DNA from: Moringa oleifera
Lineage: Eukaryota; Streptophyta; Magnoliopsida; Brassicales; Moringaceae
Assembly (NCBI GenBank): GCA_021397835.1
Contig: JAJFZO010000094.1
Span: forward strand, 10,516,001-10,580,000
Length of the DNA: 64,000 nt
Direction: 5' to 3'
Under the pieces are notes generated by a model that saw nothing but the letters and a program-made list of their open reading frames with translations, was not told where the DNA came from and made no database searches. The position numbers were made by a program, and so were the translations under genes. Shown piece after piece: positions 10,755 to 24,049 of this stretch. Numbering within the stretch: position 1 is the first letter of the stretch; each line of letters starts with the position of its first letter.

Positions 10755-13700
10755 TCACTCCTCCACAACATTCACCAGCTCATATTCCACTAGTGAGAGA
10801 TTGTTATCCTCCTTGACTTCAAAATTCGCAGGCTCGGTGACCTCAACACGCCCCCACTTGTCAACTGCCAGCCTCATAGAACCCTTAAACATGTCAATCT
10901 TTGCATTGCGAAGAATGACAGTTGCCCCAGTCTTCATCAAATCAACTGGAAAGACAATAAAATTATCAGCATCAGCCATCAAGTCAAATACACACACACA
11001 TCCACATATCATAAAGAACTGTATCACCTACAAAATTCCAATTCACTTGCAGCAGCTCCCAGAGTGCTTTCAATAAAATATTTTATGTCCTTAAAACAAA
11101 ATTAATGCATTGATTATGAACGATCATGTGCCTTGGTAAATTTTGATGTCATATGTTTGATTTGATCGTGCACTGTGATCAATATAATGAGTAGGAAAGT
11201 CAAACAAAAACCATCCTGTACATAGGTTACAGGTCAACAACAAGACAAGGAAAGCTGTAGTAAATAAAAATATCCAACTTTCTGTGTGTATAATCCAGAT
11301 TGTCCAAGAGAGGGGGCAAACTTGTATCAATAAGAATACTTCTACACTTAGCATGATATCGATGGGAATGATCACACAAAAAGAAATAGAATTGAAAAAA
11401 AAAAAAAAAGAGCATAAATAACTGATAACATTTTCCAGCAAGGGACAAACAAGGAATTTGCACCTTTTCCAACAGCTGCCATAGGCTATTTATTATTGAG
11501 TAGTAATCTCTACATGATCTAACTGTAAAGAACTCTAATGTCAGCCATCAATAATGGACTAGGATTCTGGCTTTGTCTACATTTACTTCCTACTTATATC
11601 AACGCCAATAAATAGAAAACAAGACTGCAACACCTAGAAACAAAAATATAATTCTACAAGCAAAGATTTTATATAGAATACAACTTTAATTCTCAAGTTG
11701 CACAATAAACATTATAAATCCTATTTGTCTCCATTACAAGCAATCTATTATCACAAAAACCTCACACTCGAGAGAAGGATGAAACAAACAATGTGCGAAA
11801 ATAAAGTGTCAGAGATTAAATCTTAGAATACTAATAGTGAAAGAATTGATTTTAACACCAAATCAACTGGAAGAAAAAAAAAAAGAAAAGAAAAGAAATC
11901 TTAAAAGTGTCAAAGAAAATTTTTCAGAAAAGTGGTTCCTAGGGAAAGAGACCTAAAGCATAAATAGATATATATGTGTTATTCTGTTTGTATGCGTGCC
12001 TGTATGCAAGAAATGAGAAAAGCATTGGCATATAAGCTGGTATCCACTATTAAACACGACACTGGATCAAACCAAGGACATCCAAAAAGCAGCAGGGCTA
12101 GCTTGCATACAAGAGATATCGCAGACTAAGAGACTTTTCAAACACTTTACCACAAAAGAGAAAGAAATAATGCAACAAATAGTTGGGAACGTTCATATCT
12201 AATCGAATATTCCAGCTACAGTTAACATTTCTAAAGTACCAGATTCTGGAAAGTCATCACCATATCTTTAAAATCTTTTCTAATTGTAAATCACATACGT
12301 TTGGAGTCAGATATGGAAGCCAACAAGAAAAGGAAACAAAAATGGCAAGGGCTTTATAAAGATGTTTCCTGCGAAACTATCACTTCGCTTTCCTTAGAAG
12401 GTTCAGATTGTTACATAAACTATGCTTCGAAACAGTTAAAAGCATCTCATTAAGCATAACAATCACATAGCATGAAGGCCTAAATAAATTCTTTAATTAG
12501 GTAACACAACACTAATTAGAGTAGCACATACACCAGCAGCAGTCGCATAGACCCACATGACATAACAAAATAAAACATGCAGGAGATAGACCCCTTACAT
12601 TTCTGAGTTCAGTCCTTGATTATGTTATTTATATGTCTTATCTTGAAATCCTACATATTAGAAAAGAGACCTCAGTTTGATACGGCACCCTGACTCTCAG
12701 GTGGCGTTAACAAAACAAGAAAAAATCATAATATAATTTAGACTAGTTTAGTTCATTTATTATTCATACCAAAAGAACCCAACGTCAAAACAAATCAAAC
12801 CCAAATCATCAATACGAGTCCAATCCTTCATTTAAGTTTTCTTTCATATTCTTAGCAAATGAACCAAAGGCCACTAGAAATAAACAAAATTAGTTCGCTA
12901 ATCTTAATGTCTTCCATTATTTAACAACCCAAAAGTCCTAAAAACCCAAATTTTCCTTTAAATTAATATATTTTCCTTATTTCTCTGCAACCACACAGAG
13001 CAGCAAAATCCAGCCACTTGAGTTCAGTAACCAAATGGAACCTTGATTGTTTTAGTAATTAAAACTATTTTCCAGTCAAGTCAAGTTCTTTTTTGTTACC
13101 ATCCACACAACATAACCAAACACTTAAAAAAACCTTTTTTCCAACTTTCTTTTTCAACTTTTAAAGCAAGCATTCGCATAACAAATAAAAACAACTCCAT
13201 GGAAGACCCAAATCAGATACACAAAGTGGTATGGTCCTAGAAAATCTATGCCATTTGCATAATAATAAACCACAATACCTTAAATTCACAGCAGCCATAA
13301 TGACCATGAACATAAAAGACCTCCTCAGGCATTTATAACATGAAGAAGAAGGCCAGGGATTTCTACACTCCTCACAAGACCATGTCTACCACCAAGGAAA
13401 ATAGTCCTCACCTAAGATTGCAAGCCCTCTTTTTGTGTGTGCATGTATACCTATGCATGTATATGTGTATGTTCATGCAAGTTTCTATTTGTTCCACTTC
13501 TGCTTATTCACTCTGGTAGGAACCAACATAGATACCTCACACCTAAGATCACTAGTGGGGTCAAGCTTCTCGCATGGCCCCACCGTTTGTCCCCACCTGT
13601 TCTTTGATCACTAAAAGTTAGGATCCGTTGATCTAAACTTAATGACATATATTAGTTCACTAATTCTTCATTTACTATCTTCTCTAAACATAAAGCAACA

Positions 13701-14535
13701 TAACAACCTTACCAAAACAAAAGTCTAAAAGATGAAAGAACTTGCACGATGTCTTTCTCATACACATACAGTCATTTGCTTCACTTTCCGAACCCTAGCA
13801 ACATAACTCACAAACCCATAACTTTCCCATTTCCTCCTTGCCCCTCATTTTCCCATGCAAACAAAATCAAGCCACCCACTGCTTTTCAGGATAAAACTCC
13901 ATAAAATATTAATGCCAAAGCTATGATACAGAAACAAAAACCACATCTCACCTTCAAATTCCATCACTTCCCCTCCACTTCCTCATAAACACAACACAAT
14001 CCAACAAGCAAATAAATACAATGGCATCCACATATATATACAATTAGAGACACATGTATAAACCAACACAATCGTCAACTAAAAAGCCTCTACTACCAAA
14101 ACAAAAAGAAAAGCAAAACGAACAGGAAAAAGAAAGCCCAAAAACAAACACACCCCTTCAGTTACCTTCCAACCCAATTTTCCAATGAACCAAACACAAT
14201 AAACGGTCATACACGCCACACATACATACAAAATAATATCAGATAACAAAATGCAAAAAAATATGATACTGTGTTAAACCTTGCTCATTACGAGCGGTGA
14301 AGATGATAGTTCCGGTCTCGTCGCCAACGAGGCACTCAGCGATACGGGTCTGGCGGAGATGGTGGGACACCGATCGGCCCTTCTGCAGCACCGTCTTGGA
14401 TTCAAGCACCTTCACAGTGAGGGTGTGGCCACCCGTACCCGGCTTGAGTTGGTCCACCTTGATGAACACAGGCTTCCTCAGCCCTGGCTTTGCGTCACTG
14501 ATCTCTTGCTGCTGCGATGGTGTTGACGTTGCCAT
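10755..14535 (-). CDS. OB-fold nucleic-acid-binding protein, At4g28440-like
   Basis: Exon 1 is 14535-14280 and exon 2 is 10945-10755; they join in codon V (G|TT) and encode 148 aa. Core motifs are KPVFIKVDQLKPGTGGHTL, VLESKTV, RIAECLVGDETGTIIFTARNEQ, VDLMKTGATVILRNAKIDMF and NLSLVEYELVNV. These match the plant family annotated 'uncharacterized protein At4g28440-like', a single OB fold related to the single-stranded-nucleic-acid-binding SOSS-B proteins. The OB barrel covers about residues 20-125; the first 20 residues (Ser/Gln-rich) are disordered-looking. Molecular role in plants is largely unassigned. The 3334-bp intron is seven times longer than the coding sequence. It is AT-rich with scattered homopurine/homopyrimidine runs and no nested gene that I can support. 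Confidence 0.92.
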
Positions 14536-14582
14536 TGACGTTGACGTTGATCAATTGAAGGAGAAGAAAGAGGAATAGAAGA

Positions 14583-14597
14583 AAACCCTAACCCTAA
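14583..14597 (-). promoter_or_regulatory. Telo-box in the leader of the OB-fold gene
   Basis: AAACCCTAACCCTAA lies about 50 bp upstream of the start codon (gene strand reads TTAGGGTTAGGGTTT). Telo-boxes near transcription starts are common in plant genes for translation and cell-cycle functions and are bound by TRB/Pur-alpha type factors. Confidence 0.65.
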
Positions 14598-14779
14598 CAA
14601 TAAATAGGCCCTGATAACTGCAAGGATGGAATCTAAGGGACTCTTTTCTAAAGTGGCTTTTCTTCTTGGTGCCTCTTTGGTTTTTTGCCTGGTTAGTTTT
14701 TACACTTTATAGTCTCGACTACTCGGTAATGCATACAGGGTTTTGCCATCTTTAGCGAGCACCTCACTCTTCTTCTTTT

Positions 14780-16400
14780 TTTCTTTTTTCAAAAAAAATT
14801 ATAAAATCTTAATATTTATTTTTTGTTATTAATAAAATTTTTATATTTAAAAATAATGATTAAAATTTTATTTTAATTTAATTTATTTTTAATTAAAATA
14901 ATTATACACTAACTAATTATGTTTTATTACTAAAATATTTTTAAAAGAATTCAATTGGGTTTTTCTCTTCCTTTCAAATTTGTTTTATAAATTTACATAA
15001 TATTTAATAAAAGATTTTTTTATAAATTTTTAAAATTTTTAATAGTATAAATTTTAAAAATGTATGTTTAATTTTAAGAAATGAAAATTTTTATAATAGT
15101 AATTTAAATACTTTTTTACATCTCAAAAAAATCTTAAATCAAAATCCCTAATTTAATTTTTTTAACAAAATTTAATTTAGTTTAAATTAATAGGTTATAG
15201 TTTAATTTACAATTGCTAAATATTAAAATTTATTTAGTAACATGAGTAAATGTGAGTATTTTATATAATAAATATCAAATAAATCATATATTATTTATTT
15301 TTTAATTAAGTTTTAAAATTTTTTAGATCAATTTTATATATAAAATATCGATTTGGTCCAAATAAATTATTATGAATCATTCAATTAAAAATTTTAAAAA
15401 AAATTGACTTAAAATTTTTAATAGATATAAAGAATTATTTTAAAAAAATTTATATTATAGAAAGTTTTAAAAATTATTTTCAGGATTTATAAAAAAAATA
15501 AAAAAATTTATAATGATAATTCTTTTATTTATTTATATACGTAAAAAAATTTTACCAAAATTTATTACATGTTTTTAATTTAAATTATTAATTTAAAAAA
15601 TAAAAATTGATTTAGATCAAAATTTAAATACAAAATTGATTAAAAAAAACTATAAAAACTCAATTATAAAATGTGACCAATTAAATCTTGGAACCCAAAA
15701 ATGACGGATTGATCTTGCTTAAGATAAATTACTCCTTAAAAAAAACAAAGATGAAAAACTATTAAATAAATAAATAATCAGTGATTTATCAATTTTGTAT
15801 ACAATAATATTATTAAAATTAAAAAAAATAAATATTATGTAAAATCTTAATATTTACTTAATATTACTAATTAAATTTTTTATAAAAATAAAAAATTAAA
15901 TATTAATATATCAATTTAATATAAATTATCCTTTAACACAAATGATTATAAAAAATTATGAATATGTTGTTATTAAAAGGCTTCAAAAATGATTTAAACG
16001 AATTCTTTGCCTTATTTTTTTATTTTATCTTTTAAATTGAAATAATTTTTAATATAAAATTTATTTTTTATAATTTTTAAAAATATTAATAGTATAAATT
16101 TTAAAAATATATATTTTTAATACTTAAAAAATTTTAATTTTTTTAAGATTGCTTGAATATTTTTTTATATCTGTAAAAAAATTAAGTAAAAATTTATTTT
16201 ATAAAGTTTTTAATTTGAATATTTTTAATTTTTTATTTTTTTAAAAAAATTAATTTAGTTTAAATTAATATATCATGATTTAATTTATTATTTTTTAAAT
16301 ACAAAAATTTAATTAATATAAATATTAAAAATTTATAAGACTTTTATCAGTAAAAATAAAATAACTCTTCAATAATTTTTAGTTTATTATTAATTATGCC
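14780..16400. repeat. Cluster of AT-rich foldback (MITE-like) elements
   Basis: At least two and probably three copies. Left-end sequences such as ATAAAATCTTAATATTTATT at about 14802 and GTAAAATCTTAATATTTACT at about 15842 are mirrored by right ends such as ATATTAAAAATTTATAAGAC at about 16322-16341. Each copy is roughly palindromic, with an internal mark TTGCTTGAATATTTTTTTATAT (in parts: TTGCTTGAATATT, TTTTATATCTGTAAA at about 16148-16176). Copies are overlapping or decayed, so exact borders are uncertain. The upstream part, 14598-14780, belongs to the OB-gene promoter. Confidence 0.5.
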
Positions 16401-16998
16401 ATGAGTAAATAATTTAATCCAATAATCATTGAATATTTATTTTTAAAGCTCAAAAAATTTAAAATTTATACAATCAACAAAGCTTTTTATAATGTGCTCA
16501 TGGTTTGCAAAATATCTAATAAAATAAAATAATTAGTGAAGCTATTTGTCGTCAACTTCTATCTTAAGTCAACAGTGTTCCGACAGAGGTCCTCCCAGTA
16601 GCAGCGCTGGCCCACTTCTAAATCGGAATAATTGGGGCCAATTATATTTAGTTAAATTAATTAAAAATAATTTTATTTATTCATCTCAAATATATTAATA
16701 AGCTCAAAGATTAAGTGAAAATACAGTTATTTTTACCAAATTCATAAATCAAACAATTAAGGTTTCTTAAGGAAAAGAATACAAGACAATGAACCCGTGG
16801 ACGAAGCCCAGGCAAAATTACCCCGTCAGACAGCGGAACGTCGCCGTATGAAGGGAAGCAACATTTGCTAGCAGAGTGGAATGAAAAATGGTTGCCTGCG
16901 GCACCAGGAAGAAACGTCGTTCCTAAACGTCGCCGTATGATGTTCGTTTTCAAAAAGCGGGGAGACACTTTTGATTAACCGGAAAAAAACAGAAGAGT
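16400..16998. other. Spacer and probable promoter/5' UTR of AP5Z1
   Basis: AT-rich to about 16540, then more balanced sequence up to the AP5Z1 start codon at 16999. The last 250 bp are the likely 5' UTR and core promoter. No ORF here looks coding. Confidence 0.45.
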
Positions 16999-19900
16999 AT
17001 GGCTGCCGTAGACAGGGACTGGGATTTCCATCTCAGAAACTTATCTAATAACGCTAGAGACTCCAATTTATCCAACGATCCTGCCTCTGATCCTTCTATT
17101 CTCCAATCTGTAAGCCTTTGTCTGCTGTAACCGCATAATTGACATCAATGTTTTAAGATTCCTTATCTCTTTGAAGTTATACGAAGGCATGAACTGAATT
17201 AAGCTTAGACTCAAGAAATGCTTCATTAATTTCTTGTCACCTAATTCTACGTATGCGCATGAATTGGAAATATGTGAACAGGAATTGCGTTTTGTTGTGA
17301 GATTTTTTATGTAATAGTGTTTTATGGTTTCGTGTTTGCAGGTCAAGAGGCTATATGAATTGTGTAAAGCAGAGAATTCCGAGGATTTGGTGGCCAGGGT
17401 TTATCCACAGATTAACAGGCTTTTTCAGCGATCAGTTGCCTCGCTGTCTCAATCTCAGTCTCGGACATCTAATGGCCTCCTCTTACTGGTCTGTTTTCTG
17501 TTTTATGTCAAAGTTTTTACCTTTACTTTCCATGAACTCAATGCTAGTGACTGTCAAAAGTTTTTCTGTAGATTTTTTGGTAACTGTGAATTCTAATGCT
17601 CTCAAAGGGCATAGATAGAAACTATGTTAGAAGTTAGTATTATCAAATTTGGACTCGAGGAATATGGAAAAGAGTTACTGATACCGAGAATAGACTAATT
17701 ATCCAAATTGCTTTTGTGTTTTTGTTGTCCATTATTAGGCTATTCTTCAATTTTACCTTGATTTTGGAGAGGTGGTCCTACATGACGCTGATCCAAGCCT
17801 GAGGGCATTCTTCCGCTCATGTTTGAGCCGGTAATGATTTACATTATCCTGCTTTCTTGTGGAATTTGTCCATGCTGCTTATGTGTATTAGTTTGCATTT
17901 TTATCTAGATAAAATTTCTAAATTCTTACGTGAACATGTGAATCTTATTCTAATGTTGATTGCAGTGAGTTTTCAGATCCTGTTGTCGCAGAGGCAACCC
18001 TCAATTTTCTGAATGTAAACAAGAAGAAACTTCTATCCTCTTTTCCTAACTTAATGCCCCAGGTATAATTTAAAATCTGCATCACATTCCATATCTAAGA
18101 ATAAATTATAATAATCTTAGGGACGTGGAAATTTGCAGCAGGGGAAGGTCTCTATTTTGTTGGATTGTGGAAGTTTGTGTAGTTATATGATAGACAGGTC
18201 ATTCCACAATGGTTGGAGCGTCCATATGTTGATCATTTTGTGCATACTTGTCCTCTTCCCCTTCTCCTTCCCCTTCCCCTACCCCTACCCCTGCCCCTCC
18301 CGCTTCATCCCTTATAATGCTTCTCATCTAAGAGGAGAAAAAGGTGCTCATATGTAATATATTCTTAAAGAACATAAATGATGTGTATGGTAGTTTACAT
18401 AGTTGTGAGCAACAATTTTGCAATCGGTTCAAATATATATTTTAAAAGATGGCTTGTATTCAATTATATAAATAGTGAAGGATGTGTTTCCATGGAATCA
18501 ATGGTGCAATCAGCTGGGAATAGTCTGAATAAAACTTTGGCATACTGTTGTTGCAGAGGGTTATTGTCTTTCATTAGAACATTGAATACTAGGGTCATTA
18601 TGAGTGCTGATGTACTTGCATGTGTTGAAATACCATAAGCACCATCAAGTTGAGTTTTTTTTTTTTAATTAAATCACTTATCATAGCTTATTCGAGTGAT
18701 CCTTGATGCAACCTTTTCATTTAAACGAAAAAGCAAGTCTTTAAGTCATTGGAAAATAGGGAGATAGAAGCTCATAATCATATACAATCCATCTGATGCT
18801 CACAAAATTTTATTGCAGTTTTTCCCATTGCTGCTCAAGCTGATTGCATGGAATGGAGAAAAGTAAGCTTATTCACTTAAAGTTGCTATTATTGTTTTTG
18901 TCTATCTTATCTTTGCTTTCTCAAATCACCAATAGTAACATGTTGGTTATAAAATTAATTTTGTTAGCATTTACTTTTTGTTGGCACAATCTTTCTTCAA
19001 TCTTTTTATCGTGTGGTTTGAACTTGAACCCCTTCCAAGCCCATCCAGCCCTGTAATCTGTAACATAATTATATTATTGCTAAAAAGGTTTTTATCTTTG
19101 TCTTCTCTATAAAAGGTAATTACTAAATATAACTATTTCTTTCTAACAAAAGTTAATGTAACTATTTTATGTGCATTTAGCAAAGAATGCAGGCAAAATT
19201 TTGGAAGTGATGCTTTTGAGTTTATTTAAATTTCTCTTTGCATTTGTCATCTGATGGCATTCTTTCAATAAGGTTCGTGGAAAAAGGTGGTTATATGGGT
19301 AATAGAGTTGGTATGATGCTAGAAAGTATAATTACCATCATTATTTCTTTGGAGAAAAGCAGTATCATAATGATGAATTTTGTTCTTACAAATACAGACT
19401 TTTAAAAAGTTGAGACATTTGGTTTTCATATACAATATCATGCATTTTGGTTTCCTGGGGAAAAAAAATGATCAGAGACCCAAGCGTGGTCAAACCATGG
19501 ACCTGGCCTTCCAGCTGGTTCTTGGTCAGAGGGGGAGGGTTGAGATGCCATTAACCTAATAGGCATTGGGTTAATATAAGACCGATACAAAATGACCAAA
19601 TATCTGGATCCAGGACTTCCTGGACATGCTAACCTCCATCCTGTGTGCAAAAACTGCCTCTTGCTTCAGAAATTTAATCGTTTTGGACAACTTTTTTTTT
19701 TTTTTTAAGCCTGTGCAACTCTTTACATGTATAGTTTGTTTTTAGAGGCTAAGGAATCTTTGGTTTATATGCTTTCTCTGGATAACCTATTATGGGTTGC
19801 TTGCAAACAAGGAAGCCTGAGTTTGCCTGGTGATAGGGCATTCTCAGAGGGATTCAAAAAAAGGAAACATCATAGCCTTAAGATTTTGTGGTTAACTTCT

Positions 19901-22900
19901 ATTCGATATAAGAAATATTCATGGATGATTATGCTTTAACGAACTATCTCATTGGGTGCATGAAACGATTTTGCTAATCATCATCCATTTGCTTTGCAGG
20001 TTGGAGAAGTCATTTCTGAAGCTTTTTCCAGTATTGATGTCACCTGGGTCATTTCTTCCCCTATTTCCATCTATAGTAGACTTGCCAAGTAAGTTCGTAT
20101 ATTTGTTACCTATTAACTATTCATTTCTTCTCTGTATTTGTTGGTGCTCTCACATCTATTAGCGGTTTTGAGCAGATCACCCTTCTTTTTGTTTTCTTTT
20201 ATTTATATTGCTTCATGTGAATAATTTGTTTCCTTGATACTTGGCCCTATTATTGTTTGATGTGTCTAATCATGCTTACTGATAAATTGGACTTTACTTC
20301 CTCTCAAACTAAGTTACATTTTCCTTCTTATGTTACAGTTTTGGTTGTGGCATTGGAAAAGGTAGAACGGGGCTCAGGATCACTAATCGGAAGCAGCATA
20401 GCTTCAATCCAGAAGAGTACGGCTCCTGAGGTTATTTATGAGACTTTCTAACGTTACGAAGTCTAGCAAACTCTTTGTTATATAGGCAAGATTAATGATA
20501 TTCAATTTGAATGAAAGCAGATGCTACTCGCACTCATGGATGAAGCTTATACGGGTTCGACAATAGGTGATGGAGGAGGAGACTCTGAATCTGAGGATGG
20601 CAACACTATAGATGTGGCTGATCCCTTGTTTCTTGAACTTCTAAAGGATGAAAACGATGGCCTACCTGTATGTACCCTCATCTCAAGTTTCATTTTGCAA
20701 CCACATAAATGCTAATAAGAAGTACTTAACGAATCCTTTGTTGATTATGTTCTGGAAACCAGGAAACATGGTTCTCTCTTATGATTGTAGGAGAAGTTTT
20801 TCGAACATTTTCTTTCCTTTTCATTTGAGAACATGTGCATTGATATGGTTTTCAGAGCATTATCTTTCTCTTATCCTGCTTTTGTCTCATTGTAATTATT
20901 TTTTTTAAGGAAACTGTTCATTGCAGCTGGTCCAAGTTGCATTTTGCTTAATTTTGTTTGATCTGGCAATCTTTCTGCAAATATTAAAGATTAGTTTCTA
21001 CATGGTTACTATTATAAGTTTCTAGAGTGAGTTAGAACATGTTTTACTATTGAACTGCAATTATTTGTTTTTAACTAGATGGTTCGAATAGTTGACTGGG
21101 TAATTAATTATGTACTGTAGGAACGCCACTGGACTTCTCCTGCGGTGGCTGCAGCACTCCAAGCTGCAGTGAATAGCCCTCAGTCTGAAAGGATGAAATG
21201 GACACTCAAACTGGCACCTCGGCTTCTTGATGTTTACTTTGCCATAGCATTGCGTGATGTCAATGATTGTATGTTAATAACCTTTGCATCAATGTTACTG
21301 CAAAGAAAATATATCTTCTGCATAGCACATTCCCTCTCTCTCTCTCTCTCTCTCTTACACACACGCACACACAGTTTAATTGACATGCTAAGACTGATGG
21401 CTTTCTTTTGCAGCTTTAATCTGTGCATTGCTTCCCCTACTTATGACAAGAAATGCCACAATATTTCCAGAAAAGAATTTTCCTTACGAGGTGGTTACAT
21501 AGTTAATATAATTGAAGTTTCCTTCTGATTTTTCTTTTGCCTATGCTTATTGGCTTAGGTTAGGTGAAGCAAGATTAAAATTAGTAGATATTGCGGTACG
21601 TTGGAATTAATGCAGACAATACTTTTGGAATATGCTTATTTTGTGAATACCAGCCTCAATAACCTATTAAAATTCAGCGTTCCTTTGTACTAATTTTTCT
21701 TGCTATTGGTAGGCATTCCATATATGCTCTTTTAAGAGGGAAAGAATAAAACATAAGTACCTCTAATAAATTACAATATTGTCCATCCTTTTATGTAGTA
21801 TGCTTGGCTTGATTCATTTGTTCACTCAAAAGCATATAATTTCTCTAGCTTTTATTTATTTGCTTAGTTTTTTCTTTCTTTCTTTTTGGGAAGAGAAGGG
21901 AGAAGGGGGGGGGGGGGGTTGTAAGGGTAGATGTATCAGGTAGGATGGATTAGAGTTGAATGATGAATACTATTTCTTTTGCCAATTCTTTAAATTTCTT
22001 TTGTTGCTTGGAAAATTTTTATAATCTAAAATTCATGGAAGATACTTAAAATACTTGAGCTTATATTTCTAAGGATTCCTATTTGTTTGTAGGTTCGTAG
22101 GAGGCTCCTAGAGTTCATGCTTGCTGCTTTTCAGCGGTCTCCAGATTTTATCGCATTATTGAAGGTATCTTCTTGCTTATGTCTGATATTGTATCTCCTT
22201 AGGATTGTTAGAGATGTGGGAATGGATTATCTTTTTCTTTTTACTGGAAGTCTTATATTTGCTTACTTTGATTGGTGTGAGCTATAAATTTCCTGACGGA
22301 GCAACTTAATCTATTCATGATAGCCTGACCCAACCTGCAGCAAGAACTGCCCTTATACTTGCCCTAGCTTGGCTGGTAAACTTCTGGTATTATAATTTGT
22401 ACATTAGACGTGGAATGCTGTGCAGCCAGCTACTGGAGTCTTAGTCATTCCAGTCAATGTCACCTTTGTAAAAAGTTAATGTGTGAAGATTTAATTTTCA
22501 TACTGAAGACTTCTTTTATTAACTTACACTCAGAACAGTCAATCAATCGAAGACAAGTTGTGAGATGATTAATCCAGTCCAACTGGGGAGTCGTGCTATC
22601 TTGTGGTTAATGTCTTCACTATTTTGCTTATCTATCTTCCTCTGTACTCACCCTAAATACTGCTTTCTAAAATTGGTAGTTGTTAAAGAATAAATTGTGC
22701 TATGTCTTATTACTGTACAATTATCCACACTTTTTTGATGTATGAGCTGGATTTTCTATTCCTGAAGAACTCATATCATTGAAATTATATCATCTGATTT
22801 GAATCAATTGCAGAAGCCTATAATGGACAGGCTTGGAGAAGCTTATGATGGCCCTTCTAAGGTTCGATTACATGGATGTTAGTCCAATAGATACCAGAAT

Positions 22901-24049
22901 TTTTCATCTGAGATTCCTTTTGACATAAATGTCTTCTTCTATAGACTGAATTGGCATTACAGTTGTGTTGGGCCATCGGCGAGTATGGTGGGGGTGGTGT
23001 CTTCCACAAAGATGCAGCCCGTGAGCTTTTTGAAAGCCTGGAGTTGCTTTTGTATGAAAATCTTTCGTCTAGGTATACTTTTAACAGCACTGGTCATCTG
23101 TAATCTAGCATTTTTGCTTTCTAATGCAGCTTTTTATTTGTTAATGTTATCTTTCTATTTTCTGAGGAAGTCGCTTAGGCCTGAGGCAGGAGTCAGCCAT
23201 TAATTCTGATGGTGAAAACTTCAGAAAGTCATCACAATCAAGGCTTTTGTGTTTTGTGGTTACAGCTATTGCAAAACTTGCCACATATCACCATGAGTTA
23301 TTGCCAAGGGCACGTGTATCCTTGGGAAAGGTCTGTGTATAATGTTTACAATGATATCTAACAATTACCTTGTCATATGCTTTGTGAAAGCTTTTTTAGC
23401 GGGGGGAAAAAAAAGAAGAAAAGAGCAGAGGAACACACTGTGAACGCATGTCTGTTTGTTGATAATTTTCCATTATACCAGGTAGCTCGATCTCGAAGTT
23501 CTGATGTGAGAGTTTGGAGCCGTGCTTGTGATTATCTGGGTTTGATGAATGATCCTGCCATTTGCTTGTCTATTTTGGGGCCTTCGCGACCTTCAGGTGG
23601 AAAGAAGCAGTACCCAGGCACTGTCAACTGGAGTGAGGGAGGCAGGAAGATGATTGCACATATTCCATTTTACATTCTTGGTGAACAAGAAGGTTAGAGA
23701 TCTTGTATATATCTCTCCTTTAAAGTAATTCTAAGTTTTGAGAGATATGGATTGTAAAAGCTCCTTCTTGAAACCCTGTCCTTGAGGGGTTTGACTTCTG
23801 TTCGGGACCTGGGAAGGTCTTATATTAGAGTCTTGCACAAAAGAGTTTGAAAGAAACTGTTGGTTTTTCTACACTTCCATGTTTAGAAACATCCAAATAG
23901 GTGTGCGAAAATGAATTTGAAGCTGATAATGTCTTGTGTCTCTCAAATTGGATCACGAAAAATCTTCCTTCTAAAGCTTTAGTAATCTTCAAATTGCAGG
24001 TCCACCATTCCATGACTTCTCATTTTCAGACATCCTTCCAAGCAGATGA
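16999..24049 (+). CDS. AP5Z1: AP-5 complex subunit zeta-1
   Basis: Sixteen exons: 16999-17109, 17342-17488, 17739-17830, 17966-18062, 18819-18862, 20000-20088, 20339-20430, 20521-20667, 21121-21268, 21414-21490, 22093-22164, 22814-22861, 22945-23072, 23171-23330, 23482-23692, 24000-24049. Together they give 570 aa with frame kept at every junction. The protein starts MAAVDRDWDFHLRNLSNNAR and is all-helical (alpha-solenoid), with blocks such as RLYELCKAENSEDLVARVYP, FFPLLLKLIAWNGEK, WTLKLAPRLLDVYFAIALRD and ELLPRARVSLGKVARSRSSD. It corresponds to Arabidopsis At3g15160. AP-5 is an adaptor complex of late endosomes; zeta is a large-subunit-like chain working with beta, mu and sigma subunits and, in animals, with SPG11/SPG15. 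Plant function is little studied. Exon 14 uses an AG at 23169-23170 that restores SSRLGLRQE; a nearby AG at 23161-23166 would break frame. Confidence 0.92.
18258..18301 (-). repeat. C-rich tract in AP5Z1 intron 4; minus strand is quadruplex-capable
   Basis: Runs of four C at 18270-18273, 18276-18279, 18282-18285, 18288-18291 and 18294-18297, with 2-nt spacers (TT, TA, TA, TG). The minus strand therefore carries five GGGG runs with 2-nt loops, a near-ideal G-quadruplex pattern on the template strand. Confidence 0.7.
19440..19660. other. GC-richer island in AP5Z1 intron 5, possible transposon fragment
   Basis: This segment stands out from the AT-rich intron in base composition and contains GGTCAAACCATGGACCTGG and ATCTGGATCCAGGACTTCC. 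It looks like an insertion. I see no terminal repeats or target duplication, so the class is not assigned. Confidence 0.3.
21905..21918 (+). repeat. G14 tract in AP5Z1 intron 10
   Basis: Fourteen G in a row inside intron 10. A (CT)n run of about 18 bp lies nearby in intron 9 at 21336-21354. Both are likely length-variable. Confidence 0.8.

Noticed and set aside
14583..14597. Interstitial telomere repeat
   Set aside because: Only two units and placed in a 5' leader; a telo-box regulatory motif is the simpler reading.
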